DNA from: Perkinsus olseni
Lineage: Eukaryota; Perkinsozoa; Perkinsida; Perkinsidae
Reading direction: 5' to 3'
Assembly: GCA_013115135.1 (NCBI GenBank)
Contig: JABANP010000316.1
Span: 1 to 59,998 of the forward strand
Length of the DNA: 59,998 bases
Part shown: piece by piece, positions 1-12,288 of the stretch
How positions within the stretch are numbered: position 1 is the first letter of the stretch
How the letters are laid out: each line of letters begins with the position of its first letter
Translations under genes and position numbers: made by a program
The notes under the pieces: generated by a model
Databases searched by the model: none
What the model was told of the DNA's origin: nothing
Seen by the model: the letters and a program-made list of their open reading frames with translations, nothing else

Positions 1-167
1 CTGCTGCCATTTGGCAAGGAGGAGAGTTCGCATGGAAGGGTCATAGTAATTAACGTACAATTCAGTCAGGGTGTCGTTGAAGGCGTGCTCGAACCATTCG
101 GGAGTACGTTGAACTTGAAGAAGGGACTCAGCAGTGTTGACGAAGATCTCTTCGACTACCTCAGAAT
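1..167 (-). CDS. Exon of an unidentified gene, cut by the window edge
   Basis: A clean open frame on the minus strand reads SEVVEEIFVNTAESLLQVQ and continues through EWFEHAFNDTLTELYVNYYD to the window edge. It follows a good 3' splice site (TTTAG at 168-172 on the minus strand). Composition is that of a folded, acidic helical protein with no motif I recognise. Further upstream on the same strand (about 309-540) another open frame is Pro/Thr/Ser/Ala-rich (PATSSSATPLPIVEETARL) and looks like a linker exon. A third, Cys-rich stretch lies at 1255-1532. The three probably belong to one gene whose 3' end is outside the window, but I could not chain all phases. Function unknown. Confidence 0.5.
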
Positions 168-1254
168 CTAAACGAATTCACAAGGAGATAATAGGACTGA
201 GGCGAGCCTGTGACCCAACCATTCAACCTCAACCTCACATTGAGCTGGGAGAGAAAGCCGTCCAGACCTCGTGGATCATCAGTCCCCTTGAACTTGCTCT
301 CATGAGGTCAGCCTCCTTCCCTTGCATCTTTGCGAGGCATCCCCTCATGAGTGCTGGGTCTCAAAGGGGAAGGGGTGGCCTCGAAGGCGTCTGCTGTATC
401 GCTGGGGGCCTTGGGGAGCCTTGCAGTCTCCTCGACAATCGGCAGGGGAGTCGCCGAACTCGAAGTTGCAGGCTTCTGCTTGAGAGTTCTTTCTCGGACG
501 GATTAAGGGTTGCTCCTGGTCGCTTCTAGAGTCAACCCAACACCTTGGTGATGTAGCTCGTGGTAGTGATGATAACAAAGGGATCAACAAAGGTATTGCA
601 GCAATCTACCTTGTACTTGCGTGCTACAGCTAATGTAAAATGCTGTGAAGAATCACAAGGTAACAGTTGGTACCATACTAAGTCCGCGTACAGCAACAGA
701 GCAACCTTTGAAATTAGAACCACGATGCAGAGGCTCTTATGAAGTGCTGTCCGAAATCCGTCCTGAGTACGTTCCGTATCCGAAGACTGGGCTCTACTTC
801 GCCTCCTATCGACGTCAAAGCAAGATCGTCTGAAAGCTTACCCAATATCTCAACTTATTTCAGCATTTCTGATATCAGTCTCATTTCGCTTTGCTACGAC
901 TCATTGCTACCAGCATTATTCATACCAGCTAGCTACTAGCAATATTTGCTTCTCACTTTTGATGCCTGCATCTACAAGGCTGTTGTTGGCTTTAGGGGAG
1001 GGGGACGTGTAAGGAATCTCCCTATCTCCCGCTCCGTTGTCTGTATATTGCGCCGACGCCCATAAGCGTGATCGATACCCTGCATTATAGCCTATAGTAG
1101 ATCCTAAGCGCAGCACACCTACATTTACGCCCCTGTCGCGTTGCTAGTATGGACGGAACCCTAACAATATGGTCTAGCGCCTCAACGTGGCGTGGGGGTG
1201 ATACTCATTCGGAGTATGCGAAGCTAGACCGACTATACCGAACTCGACGATCAC

Positions 1255-1532
1255 CCAACGGGTGGTGACTGACAAGGAAGCTTCATCAGAGACGGACTGC
1301 ATGGCGAGGCCTCTGCGGCAACACGGGAATGCTCGATACGGCAAACAGCACAGCGTTTGAAACAACAGCAGTTTGAGCAGATGTCGAAGTGCTTGGATTG
1401 GATTGGACCGAAAAGGCGTTTGCAGCGGGGAGAATGAACTGTGGCAGGAGTGTGAGGTTCGTCTTCTGCCTTCAGTGGCTTCTGCTTCAGCCAACTCGAG
1501 GCGACTCTTTCGCGCTCAACGCGCCCGGACAC
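1255..1532 (-). CDS. Possible cysteine-rich (zinc-binding-like) exon of the same gene
   Basis: The minus-strand frame contains CKRLFGP...HFDICSNCCCFKRCAVCR, eight cysteines plus a histidine within about 30 residues, reminiscent of a zinc-binding finger. I cannot assign it to RING, FYVE or PHD because the spacing fits none of them well. No start codon or unambiguous splice sites are visible. It lies upstream of the exon at 1-167 in the direction of transcription, so it may be an earlier exon of that gene. It could also be a chance frame; the opposite strand is open here as well. Confidence 0.25.
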
Positions 1533-1992
1533 CAGCCGAGTTCGGCCTACAAGGTCGCCCAGAACAGCTGACCAAGACGTTATTCATACACTCCGTCGAA
1601 GCCCTCTATCCCCTCCTCATCAGCACTCTCCCCATTCGATCATCACACTGCCCCCAGTTGGTGTTGGTAGGCCCTACTCCACCACAGGAGGGTTCCACGA
1701 CATCGAGTCCGGGGCTTTCTATGCTCCAGAGGTCCCAGTGGGAGTGCCTTGACAGCAGCTCGGGGAAGTGACGATCATGATCCTGCCCTGATGTGCCCGT
1801 TGATGACTGTTGTGCGTGTATGGCAAGAAGGGCGATCACACACCCACACCAGGCCTCGCACAGGGTCAGCTACCAGCTAGGCCTGGTCCTCGCACCTAGT
1901 GCTCCCAGCAGGCCTACCGACCTGACTGTATCAAACTCAAAACACTCTCCTGTCTTCGTGAAGCGACCCGCAATGGTATCAGCATCGAATTC

Positions 1993-3556
1993 ATATCATC
2001 TGTCCACGAACTCAGCGACCAGCGCTCTGAACTCTTCTCGAGCCCGAGTGTACGCATCCTCACAGCTCAGCATCACACCACCGCTTCCATCATGCTGTGC
2101 ACGCCCGGTTGCGTCACCACGAGAACTCGAGTCTTGCGACAACGCTCTTCTCCTCGATACCGGTCCCGAGAAGGACCTCCGTCGACTCGCCATGCCGAGC
2201 GGTGCATCCTGTAGATCCACTTGTACAGCACAGTCGATCATCTCAGGAGTAACCTGCACACCACTATCAACCGCGCTGACTTCCACTGCTGCCGGTGAGG
2301 CCGTTGAGGGACTATCATCTCGTGGCAGCCGGCTTTTCTCGACAGTCTGTGGAGCATCTTCGAACTCTATCAAGTTCATGAGTGACATCGGTCTCTCAAC
2401 CTCCTCATCCGCACTCAAAGCCAGCGAGTCCATCGACCCAGCCCGAGGCTGCTGCGAGGGTTCGCGTGGAGTTAAATCAAAGCTGATACTCGCTACCGCA
2501 GCTGACTCCAATACCGACGGAACCCTCCGCTCACCCATCCGTGGGCTACCCAACAGATCGATCGACGGGACAACACTCTCAACTTCTGGTGACGGCCTTG
2601 CCGTCGAGGCACATTCAGGCAACGACGACGACTGCCGAGCCGATGATGTGAACGTAGACGACGACGATGAAGAAGTCAGCACCAGTGAGTCCTCCAGTCT
2701 GTCATGTCTACGCAGAAGTCGTCTCACAAGGCGGCTCGGCGACATCGACGCTTTGTGCGTTGAGGCCGTCGGTGCTTCCACTCTCCCCAGCCGCTTCCTG
2801 ATTCGCTCCAGCACTCTCTCCGCACCACCCGCATCATCATCATCTTCTATCACCGTATCAACAGAGTCGAATACTATCCCTAGGCCCTTACGCCTAGCCC
2901 GCCACCGATCCAGGATATCATCATCGCCCTCTTCCACAGAACCCTCCCGTCCATCACCACCATCACGATCTTCCCGCAACTGTCGTACCAGAGACGAGAT
3001 CTCACTACTAACTTCCACCTCGCCGTTGTCTGCTGATGACCGTTCCGCTTCTTCCGGCTCAGGCGCGCTCGCTTGCACTTTCAGAGTCGATTCCGCGACA
3101 GACGGCCTTGAAGGTGATACACTCCGGTCGATAAAAGCCTGCTTGGCGTGTTCCTCGGGCATGATATGCTGAACCCGGTGCTCAACTATCTTCCCTTCCA
3201 GTGCACTCCAAAACCGTTCCGTCGGGTCCTTCGTCGAACCCTCAGCCTCCCGGGTGAATCTCGGTGACTTCGCCGCCCTTGTCTGTGGGGGCGTCCTGCT
3301 CCTCGATCGACCCCCCACCAGCCCGTCTCCGCAGACGACAAGCTTAACGTCATGAGACTTGCCAGACCCTCGCCGTCCAACACCGTACTTCTTCTCGACC
3401 GATTCCCTCAGCTCGTTAGCTCGGTCCAGACTCTCCCTAAGGGACTGTCGTCGGCGGGATCGGTTACCCTGAGAACAAGCGGATCTTCGCCGCTGAGGCC
3501 TGGCAGCAAGCTCTCACCTTGGACGCAGGCCCAGCCTTAGCCGCAGCGACGGCCAT
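1993..3556 (-). CDS. Two-exon gene, 504-residue serine/acid-rich protein of unknown function
   Basis: The ATG is at 3554-3556. Exon 1 is 3518-3556 (MAVAAAKAGPASK). A 49-bp intron (3469-3517, GTGAGA...TTCTCAG) follows, then exon 2 is 1993-3468, ending in TGA; the phases fit exactly. The protein starts with a basic, SR-like helix (GNRSRRRQSLRESLDRANEL), then a short conserved-looking block (VGRRGSGKSHDVKLVVCGDG). A long low-complexity body rich in Ser, Asp, Glu and Arg follows, with R(K)RLGR-type basic patches and a C-terminal helix ending EEFRALVAEFVDR. No catalytic motif is visible. The composition suggests a nuclear or cytoskeletal scaffold, which is inference. The plus strand also has a long frame here (about 1793-3172), but it lacks a coherent start and has the composition of an antisense shadow. 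Confidence 0.7.
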
Positions 3557-4184
3557 CAGTAAATAAATGATACTTAAAGAAGGATTGCTCGGATTCCACC
3601 CGGCCACAACATCAAGCGCCTCAGGAAAAAGGTAGAGCGTTGAGGTCGACACACCGACTGAGAAGCTCTACTCTTCGTGCACTCCTCGTCATCAACTCCT
3701 TAGACGATAACAACAGCGCACAGTAGACCATGCCAAGGCCAGTTTATCGTTATCATAACAATGGACTGGCCAGACACTAACTCCATACCAATAGGTGGCA
3801 CAATTCATAGAGAACTAATCCCCCTCAGATGATACATCGATGGTAATAGCCCAACTAAGCCGTTCTGTCTGCGGTGGACTTTAAACTCACAAACACACAC
3901 ATCGAGAAGATTGAACTTCACGTCTCACTTCTGCGTAATCACCTACTCACCGTCTCCCAACCACACTCGAGCCAACCCTCGGCTAAAGTACAGCTGTCTT
4001 TTCTCTCGATAACCCAGTCCAACTCTTTCGTTTTATACCAACTTCTCCTAGTCCATACCACACCACCCACAAATCATGATTAACACACTCACTCAACGCC
4101 ACAAAAGTATCTCTCCACATCGTGTGTGACGAGGTGCGACATCGACGAACACTGAGCAGCCACTACAAACATGCCAACCAACCA
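3557..4184. other. Intergenic spacer between the 504-residue gene and the TPR gene
   Basis: About 630 bp with no credible gene. It should contain the 3' end of the TPR transcript and the promoter or trans-splice region of the 504-residue gene, both on the minus strand. I see no hairpin, tRNA or repeat. Confidence 0.5.
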
Positions 4185-7100
4185 TCACAGATCATCATCA
4201 TCATCGTCATCGTCGTCATCAACCTCAGCCACCAGCTCATTATACTTGGCCACCCCACGATCCAAACTCGGCACCGCCGAAGCCTTGGCATCCCTATAGG
4301 GCATCTGGTCCTGAGAGCGAGGCAATAGCCAGCTACATCGTGAACAGCTCGATCAAGACCCCATCAGAACAAATCATAACATCAACTTCAACTAGGTCGG
4401 ACCACGGCAAGCACACCGCTGATCTCATCCGATCTAAGCGTGATTGTGTTGGTAGAGATTTCTCATCACACCTAGCTCTAGTAATACTCTTTCCTATGGT
4501 AAGGTTTGGTATCACTGAAGTGAAGTAATGGTATAGCGAAGTTTCGATCTAATAAGAACCCTAAGTGTCGAGTTCTAGTCACCGCAGTAGGACACGCCCA
4601 ATTTTCTAAGACCCGAATCGGAAGATCCTCGAGGAGGGTTTCTTGCATCGCTCCAACAAGAAACGATCGAGTGATGCAACAGGTTACATTCCTACAAATA
4701 ATAACACCCCAGTCTTCTCCAAACTTTCCGGCCATTTTCGGCGAAGAAAACAAAAAACGCGTTTTTTGCATACAACACGCGTTCATTCCGCAAAGAGATT
4801 ATCAAACTGACCTCGTATCCCGCAGGCCCCAACGTGACCGCCTCGTAGTCGGCTATCTTCTTGTAGTTCACCACAAATCGCATGTCGTTGGGCTCCAGTT
4901 CCCGAGCGGCTTCGAAGTCCTCGGCCGCCTCGTCGAACATCTTCAGCGCTTTGAAACTAAACGCCCTCCGGAACATCGCCCGCGCGTTCAACGGCTGCCA
5001 TCGGAGGACCTGAAAATAACACATCACTAGGCGGAGCGAAGCAACAAAGAGTCGAGCACGGGCACCTCACAGCGGCCCTGCGAACGAGATTCATAGCGCA
5101 GCTCTCGCCGCCGCTAGCTTACAAGTAAATTCTCTATAACAGGATTTCTATCAGAATATATCCATTTCTTGAGGAATTTCAAGTGTGCAAGATTCCAACA
5201 CCCCTACTCCCTCAGTTATGCTTCGAACAAGTGCCAGTTTCCTCCGCTTACCTCACTGAAATGTCTGAGGGCCTTCTCATGCTCACCACACATCTGCAAG
5301 GCCTTCGCCTTCTCGTGGACGTAATGAGGCTTCGGTGGCCCCTCACTCGGCAGACACTTCATCGCTTCCGTAAAAGCGTGTAAGGCTCGCTGCGGCCGAG
5401 TCCCAACGTTCGCCTGAGATCGATCATAATATTCGTCCTAGACCAAAAGCAATCCGGTGAAAATAAGAGCCCCGCGGGAAAGAGAACTCGAAAAAATGAC
5501 GTTATGCTAAGAATAGTACTCCTGAAGGCGTTTCTGCTGAAGGTCGCTACCAACAGCACACCGCTCGAAAATCCAATTTCCGAACATCACCAAACCGAGG
5601 GAGGATATTCTCGCAAGCGAGCGCAGTGTCAAGAACATGCGCCTCCGGTGAAATACCACAACTCGCGCAACTGTTCTAAATATCTCTCGAGTAGAACTAG
5701 TAACAGCTTCCCTCCAACTTACCTCACAGAGCCCGAGGTGGTAATAGAGATCTGCCATCGACGCTTCCGGTGGCGGGGTCCGAGTGCACCGCCTTCCGCA
5801 AGTCTTTGATGGCCTCCTCGAACCGCTGCTGTACGAAACGGGCGACACCTACGTTGGTCAAAAGCATCCCGAATTTCGTGGCGCGCGGTCACGACCCTCC
5901 CTCTCACCACGACGGTAGTAAAGACAATTGCCTCGGCTCTCTCTACCACCAATCGAAATCGCCTTGGACAAGTCATCGTCCGCACGGGTGAAGAGACCGA
6001 ACTCTAAGGAAACACTGGGCACGATTACACAGGTACTGCAGTACTGTTCCTCCTGAACAAAGCGAAGTTGGGGTGAAATCTTGCAATCTTGCTCACTTAC
6101 CAGATTTCTCAACGGCAGCTGACAAGTCAGATATCGCCTCGGGAAGGTTGCCCAGATATTTCCAACACATACCCCTCTCATTGAGCACTGCCGCTGTGTC
6201 CTTCGGCGACAACTTCAACGACCTAACGCATGCGTACATGCCAGATCAGTGAGGATTTGGTGATGGTGTGGTATGATACCACACCATCCCCAAATGCTCA
6301 CCAACTGACCCAGGCTAAGGCAGGCTTACTCATGCAAGTCCGCCAGAGCTTCTTCGTATCTTTTGAGCTTCGACCTCACCACACCTCGATTAAAAAGATA
6401 CTCCGCTATCGCTCCGTCTAGCGCATCCTTCAACTCTGGCACTTCTTCTCCTCTCGCCGATTCCACCACTTCTATCGCCCTATCTAGATAACCCAAAGAT
6501 TCTCCCAGCCTGCGCACAAACAAATCATGAGGAATCTTTCCAGTGCGGGAGTGACGCTGTCGAGTTTCACCTGTCCATGTCACGGAAAATCAGGCCTCGG
6601 GTCTCATAGACTTGCCCCAGCATTCGCTTGTCAGCGATCGCCTCGAAACGGTCGTCCATCAAGCAGGCCAGAGAATCCTCGAATTTACCACTTCTACGAT
6701 ACCTAGCAAGTTAAGGTGACCTTTTACAAAGTCAAGAGATACGCAGAGTCGACCAAGAAAAACTCAAAATAAAAAACTCAGCGTATTTTGGATCTTTCTT
6801 GCGAGAATTCGACGGGAAAATTTTGCAGCCTACACTCCGCTAGGCTCGTTCTGTTGCGTTCATAGCAAACAAGATACCCATGAACCCCATCACAGTCAAA
6901 CCGATATTCATAAAACTGTGAGTAGGCTAAAACGACGATTGGTTTCGCAACACGAGTAAAAATCTCCCTCGGCTCCGAAATTTCTGAGAAAATTCCGGAA
7001 AATTTCTCAACCCTCTCGAGCACTCACATCATGCCAAGATGCAACTCCGCGGCCAAGTAGGTATCATCTTTCTCCAAAGCGCGTTGGAAGCTCTCAATGG

Positions 7101-10100
7101 CCTCCTCGGTCCTGCCAGCCTTCTCGTGCGCCAACCCCTTATAGTGGCTGTACCTGCCAGAAATAAAACGTGTCCCTAGATCTGGTAAATCAACATCAAC
7201 CCGAACACTATCATCATCGAGACGAAAGGTGAGTCGTGCAAAGTGAACTTTGCAAGCTACAGAAAAACCTTTCCACACTTTCAGCTTTTGTGTGTACTTT
7301 TTTTTCTTTACTCTCCGTTTTTCCGTACTTTTTTTCCGATTTTTTTTCTTCTCTTCTCTTCACTTTTCCAACATACTACTTAAACTTCACTTCCTCCCGC
7401 AATACTCGTCTACATTTTCCAGTTTGATGCAAAGTGGTTTCACGAGTACAATTAGTCTCTGCTAGTGAAGCTGTCCGCTAGTATTTTCAGAATGCTAATC
7501 ACGCTCACGCCCCCGCAACAGTCCTGCTCTAGACAACGCTCATGATACCTCTACCATTCCGAAAAGCATACAATCCGAGCACAAACTGGCGAATGAAGTG
7601 CGTACGTCTACGCCGTGTCCTCCTCATTTCCAACCCTCACTGCTGACGCGCTCAGTCAAAGAAAGCCACAACCAGCCTGGTCAACTCAGCCTCGTATCCT
7701 CATTCAATTGACTTCTAGCAATCAAGCAGTGACCAACAGTCTCAGGACCGCACAGTCCCAAAACGATCTACATTGCACAGTCACGCCGAAAAAGGTTAGT
7801 CTCTAGAAAATTCGGGCTCTCCTTCAGGCGAACTCACCAGAAAATTCGAGAGAATTCAAAATTTTTACTCACTAAAATTCAGGCGAACTTACTCGGCATT
7901 TTTCGGATCAATCGCCATCGCCTTGTCATAGTCCTCGATTGCTTTCTCGTACTCTTCCAGTAAACAGTATGTGTTCCCCCTGAGCAAGACGAGGTTCACC
8001 CAACTTATCAGCCGAAATAATTTCGTGGCGCAGTGAAAAGTTCTCACCTGTTAAAATACGTGTTGTCCTCAGGCGAGTTCAATTGAAGGCTCGCCGTGTA
8101 GTCCTCCAGCGCCTTATCGTATTCCTTCAACTGATGCTGCACCAATCCCCGGTGGTTCAAGTACCTTTAAAACAAAATAATTTCGTGGCGCGCGACCTCC
8201 CGAGCCCAAGGACGGAAAACCGAAACTCCAATATGATGATGACGCCGAACAAACCGGAGAGTGTTCACAGAGCACAACAGAGAATAACCACCACACGACG
8301 CACCAACCAATGGACGAAGCCATCCTGGCCATAAATCGAACTATCACCGGGAAGCTGTCTAAAACGTGAACAACATGACGTGTAGTCGTAGCACTTCGCC
8401 TCAACATGCAATAACGCTCAAGTCAATACTCAAGTGACGACTGCTCTTAACGCCTAGCCAACGTTAAGCCAGTAATGTGTGATGCTATACATTAAAAAAT
8501 AGCGTTTCACAGAAGTCCACTGTCATCCATGTTTTCTCTGACTGCCCTCAGGCAGCTCACCTCGCCTTTCTGCCATCTTCCGCCGGTGTAGTGCAACCAA
8601 CCACCGCCTTCGTGAAAGCCCCCAACGCCCCTTTATAATCACGTGAAAGTAACTGAATACACGATACATAGAAACCCAGAGGCGTGTGACAAAAACCGTA
8701 GTTCGTTCAATCCGCGTCTATCCGTTTCGCGATAAACAGCCCCTCACCAGAGACAATCCAAGATGGTCGTGAGCATCAGTATCCGCCGAATTCAGCTCGA
8801 TCGCTTTATTCAAGTCATCAACACTTTGACCGATGTCCTGAAAAATCATCATCTTGCTCTCAAATTGAGAGCTTCGTGCAAAATGCCATTAACAATAAGC
8901 TTTGTGTTGATCATGTTAGTATTACACAAACCTGTCAATTTTCAGAATTAAGTTCCCATATTTCAAGTGAGACCAAGAGACTGATTTCAAATACACTTGA
9001 AGAGTTAACTCAAACAAGCCGGGGACGAAACTGTAATTGCAACTCTCTATCTTGCGAGAATTGCCTCGATATATTCCACAGATGTCCGCCGTCAGGTGTT
9101 ATCCCTACTTGACGGAGTTTGACTGGGGCCTGGATAGGTTGGAGGCCCGCACGCCCCTCTGAACCTCCTTGCCCGTAGTACCCATCATATGGGCCTCGAG
9201 TTGCTACTACACGGGCGTCAGGTGTTCGACCCATAAGCGTTGAGCTGATGATCATACATGGCTCACGCAGCCAACAGACTCATTCGGGAGTATCACCTTC
9301 ATACACAACTCTCCAATAGTCTATTGGAGAGTTGGCAATAGAGCAGGAGCAGGTGACCCCGTCAACCTGGACTCCACGCGCGGACGACGCTGCAGGTCAG
9401 CGGGACACCCAAGTGTGTCTGTCAAGGTCGACTCAACTCGCCACTGGCGAGCCGCCAGCACCGGTTAATGAACCCGCACCTGCCTCCAAGTTTCTATCGG
9501 CGCCATGCTCTGCTCCTTAGACAGAGTCCTGCAACACTCCTCCCACCCAACGAAGCGTTGAGGTTGTGAAGAACTTGCTGGTGACCCGATCTAGGGTGGG
9601 TCACCTAGATCGGGGGGTCTAGGGTCACCGCTCCCAGCACCTACAGTGCCCTCTTCGACCTCTCAGGACATCCATCCTGGGTCGGGTGTCTTCAAGGCAA
9701 CCTCGGAGTCAGGGCAATGGGAACACCGACCGCGACGTACACCCCAGCGAGGGAGTTCCGTGTCTGGTCAATGACCGAGAACGAGGCGCGCACTCAACAA
9801 AAAGCAAGCGATCGCCGTACGCCTGGAGAAGAGTGGTCTACATCGGGCTCGCTCAAGAGACCAAGCAGCAGATATCTGACTCGCTCCGAGTACGTCTCGT
9901 TTCGCACTAGGATGCTTTTGAGCGCATCGGCCACCCCACGCCTTAGCAGGCCGGCCACAATTGTGGTTGACACCAGCGGCACCCTTACAGGGTTGGTTAT
10001 CAGTGGCTCCGGTGCTTCCAGTGGACTCATAGTTACCATGCCTTGATCCTGTGCCCTATATACCTTAGCTGTCACCCAGCTTTCGCCGATGGCCATAGAC

Positions 10101-11938
10101 CTCAGGGCCGAGAGGGATCATGTCGGCCCAGCTTCTAATCATACTTCGACAGTTAGCCCGGACGAGCTGGTGACGATACAGTAATGACATTCCTCTATGC
10201 TAGGAGAAATGATTCGAGATTTTCCGCACATATTCACCTTCAGGTGTTGTACTCACTAAATATGCGTTGAAGAAATGTAAGATCGGAAGAGTGGCCAAGA
10301 TCTCCTCACCTTGTTATGGCGATGGCATATACCCCTACATAGATACGCCCTGAAGGGGTTAGCGCACTCTTTCGATAGGGCCGTAGTAATATCCTGAGCT
10401 GCAGCCGAATAATCGCCAACTTCGAAATGTACCTGCAAACGTGAAAGACATCCGGGTGAATCCGAATGAACAGTCAACATGGCCGAGTTCTTTTTCCACC
10501 CTTGAAAGAGGCGAGCAAATCGATCACGCGATCGATTAGAAGAGAATCATGTGGAAATTTTATCATGCACTGACCTAGCACAGCATTCAACAATAAAACC
10601 AGCTGTGAATTGAGTCAGTTCGACGAACAACAAGATTTCACTGGTCAATTCCAATATCTAGATATGTGTTCGCATTCCAATATCACACCACACCAAACGC
10701 AACTCCTGTTCCCCCGTAGTACCATAGCCCTCTCAAATATATATCGTCCACCCCCTTTCTCGTGCCGTACCGCTTCAGTATAATCTTTCAAGCAATCAGC
10801 AACTCTACCAAGTCTGAGTGGAGACGAAACATGAGACTCCTGCTGTTTTCACTCATCGCCGTGAATATAACGATCATAAGCGAACCAAAATCCCTTCTTT
10901 CCCTAGAATCGCATCTCTGCCAGCTTTTTTGGGGTTTTATGGCAGTGAAATTTCTCCGGCCCTTTCTCTTTATTTTTCGGGCCGGAAATTACTCACTTTT
11001 TGAAACATTCAGCCCGGCATCCGTAGTGCTTCGCAGCAGTAGGTTCCAATCGAATCGTCATAGAGTAGTCGAATAGCGCCCTGAAAAAAACGGCAATTTC
11101 GCGGCGCGGAAATCAGACGATCTACAGATCAGACGGACAGAAATCTACAACGATTCTACTCAATGATCCCGTTCATTCTCATAACAAGTGCGCGCGCCCA
11201 AATGATCGATTCCCAAGCAACGACCTCGACTCACCGTTGGAACATCCCATCGTGGGCAAAGGCCTTCCCTCGGAGTGAATAGAACGCTGCTTTATCCGGA
11301 GCAAGCGTGATGGCTTCAGTGAGCAACGCGATGCCCTGCTCCCGGTCGGCTGACGAGGTCGAAGATCTGATAGAAGAGAGGGAAATTGAAGTGATCGAAA
11401 TTTTCGATTCGAAACCATGCAATAAGACAACGTGTTGCTTCAACTTTCGTGCAACTCCAGAACCGCCTGTCTCGAAGAGGGAGAAAATCTCCCATTAAAA
11501 CGGCGACGAATCCCATCCCCACGATTTTACGACGGATGTTTTCCCGCGATCAAAAACAATATGCTACTGAATTGAGCTACACTGACTGAGCACCTATCGA
11601 CATCTACGTCGCTCGACCCTCGCCACATCGAGCGAGACCTTCCCACACCCCTAGTACTAACAGTGCACAACAATTCGACATCAATGTAACTTTCACATCT
11701 AACCAATTTTGCCATCGCCGACACAATATTCGGTGAAAATTTCCCGAGGAAAATTTCTCGAAAATTTAATTTTCATTGCCATCTGCGCACCGAACCTACT
11801 ACCCTTTCAACAACGGTGCTGCATTTTTGGCCAACTCCAAGGCCTTCTTGTAGTTCCGCTTGGACGTAGCGGGCATGGCACCACCCTGCTGCATGGCCGG
11901 CACTCCTGGACGATGAGAAGTTGAGGTTGAAGACGTTA
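4185..11938 (-). CDS. Multi-exon tetratricopeptide-repeat (TPR) protein, about 700 residues, acidic C-terminus
   Basis: Seventeen minus-strand exons: 11803-11938, 11235-11366, 10997-11080, 10310-10432, 8748-8837, 8561-8652, 8048-8164, 7893-7979, 7028-7153, 6571-6702, 6330-6509, 6101-6222, 5908-6003, 5723-5848, 5252-5413, 4812-5009, 4185-4310. Nearly all are bounded by GT...AG with compatible phases. The start MSRVTSSTSTSHRPGVPAM is at 11938 (an in-frame ATG also lies at 11968). TPR helices recur throughout, for example FNRGNTYCLLEEYEKAIEDY, YLNHRGLVQHQLKEYDKALE and YSHYKGLAHEKAGRTEEAIE, giving about 12-14 repeats. The last exon ends in a run of eight Asp and Leu. TPR arrays are protein-protein scaffolds; an acidic tail is common in co-chaperone or ciliary adaptors, but no partner can be named. 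Oddities: a one-base phase mismatch between exons 3 and 4 (a small exon may be missed), and a one-base frameshift inside exon 5723-5848. Intron 8838-10309 carries unrelated repeat-like DNA. Confidence 0.85.
5872..5887 (-). promoter_or_regulatory. Intronic motif GCGCGCCACGAAATT, one of several
   Basis: On the transcribed (minus) strand the motif CGCGCCACGAAATT lies inside the 59-bp intron 5849-5907, about 25 nt before its AG. Near-identical copies lie at 8019-8031, 8179-8194, 11095-11108 (one mismatch) and 12419-12434. A reverse-orientation copy is at 21280-21291. All lie in introns, 5-45 nt upstream of the 3' splice site. It could be a splicing signal or the end of a repeated intron-creating element. 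Confidence 0.6.
6262..6288. repeat. 27-bp perfect palindrome (13+1+13) in a TPR-gene intron
   Basis: The arms 6262-6274 and 6276-6288 are exact reverse complements around a single G at 6275. Centre plus second arm is 14 bp, matching the fixed-length rule of the 14-bp hairpin insertions elsewhere in the window. It lies in the intron 6223-6329. Confidence 0.85.
8838..10309. other. Long TPR-gene intron with decayed inserted DNA
   Basis: At 1.47 kb this intron is far longer than its neighbours (59-800 bp). From about 9080 to 10150 composition changes and minus-strand open stretches appear (9010-9255, 9794-10096) that do not continue the TPR frame. A 29-bp palindrome (9306-9334) and an 11-bp-arm inverted repeat (9587-9615) are present. 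I read it as an old mobile-element insertion of unknown type; a weak similarity to a gag-like region is not enough for a call. Confidence 0.4.
9306..9334. repeat. 29-bp perfect palindrome (14+1+14) in a TPR-gene intron
   Basis: Arms 9306-9319 and 9321-9334 pair perfectly around T9320. It is probably the same kind of event as 6262-6288, with one extra matching base by chance. Confidence 0.8.
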
Positions 11939-12288
11939 CCCGAGACATATTATACAAAAGTAACCTCAAAGATGCCATTCACCCGGACAGATACTCAACG
12001 CACGCCCCGCTTTCCCTCTACTATCTTGGCCGCAATGCTGCATGGGACGATACAATAATTATCTCCTCGTTAAAAAGAAAATCGATGGATTCGCCATCGC
12101 AAAACAAGTGACTTTCAATCACAGCTCACAGCGATGCTACTGTGTGTGAAACACATCTAACTGAAGGAAGACGAGTTCGGGAAGATTGTGGTATGACCCG
12201 TCCACAGCAGAATGACCAACACAACATCCAATTCAATGTTTAATAAAAGTACCGAAACGCAACCGACCACAACTCCCAACTTTCTCAC

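Noticed and set aside
1793..3172. Long plus-strand frame of 459 codons
   Set aside because: Antisense of the well-supported two-exon minus-strand gene; Ser/Thr-rich composition is what the complement of an acidic Ser/Arg-rich gene gives.
5858..5890. Non-AG splice acceptor at the GCGCCACGAAATT motif
   Set aside because: A canonical acceptor (ACGTAG at 5849-5854) gives the right phase, so no unusual splice site is needed.
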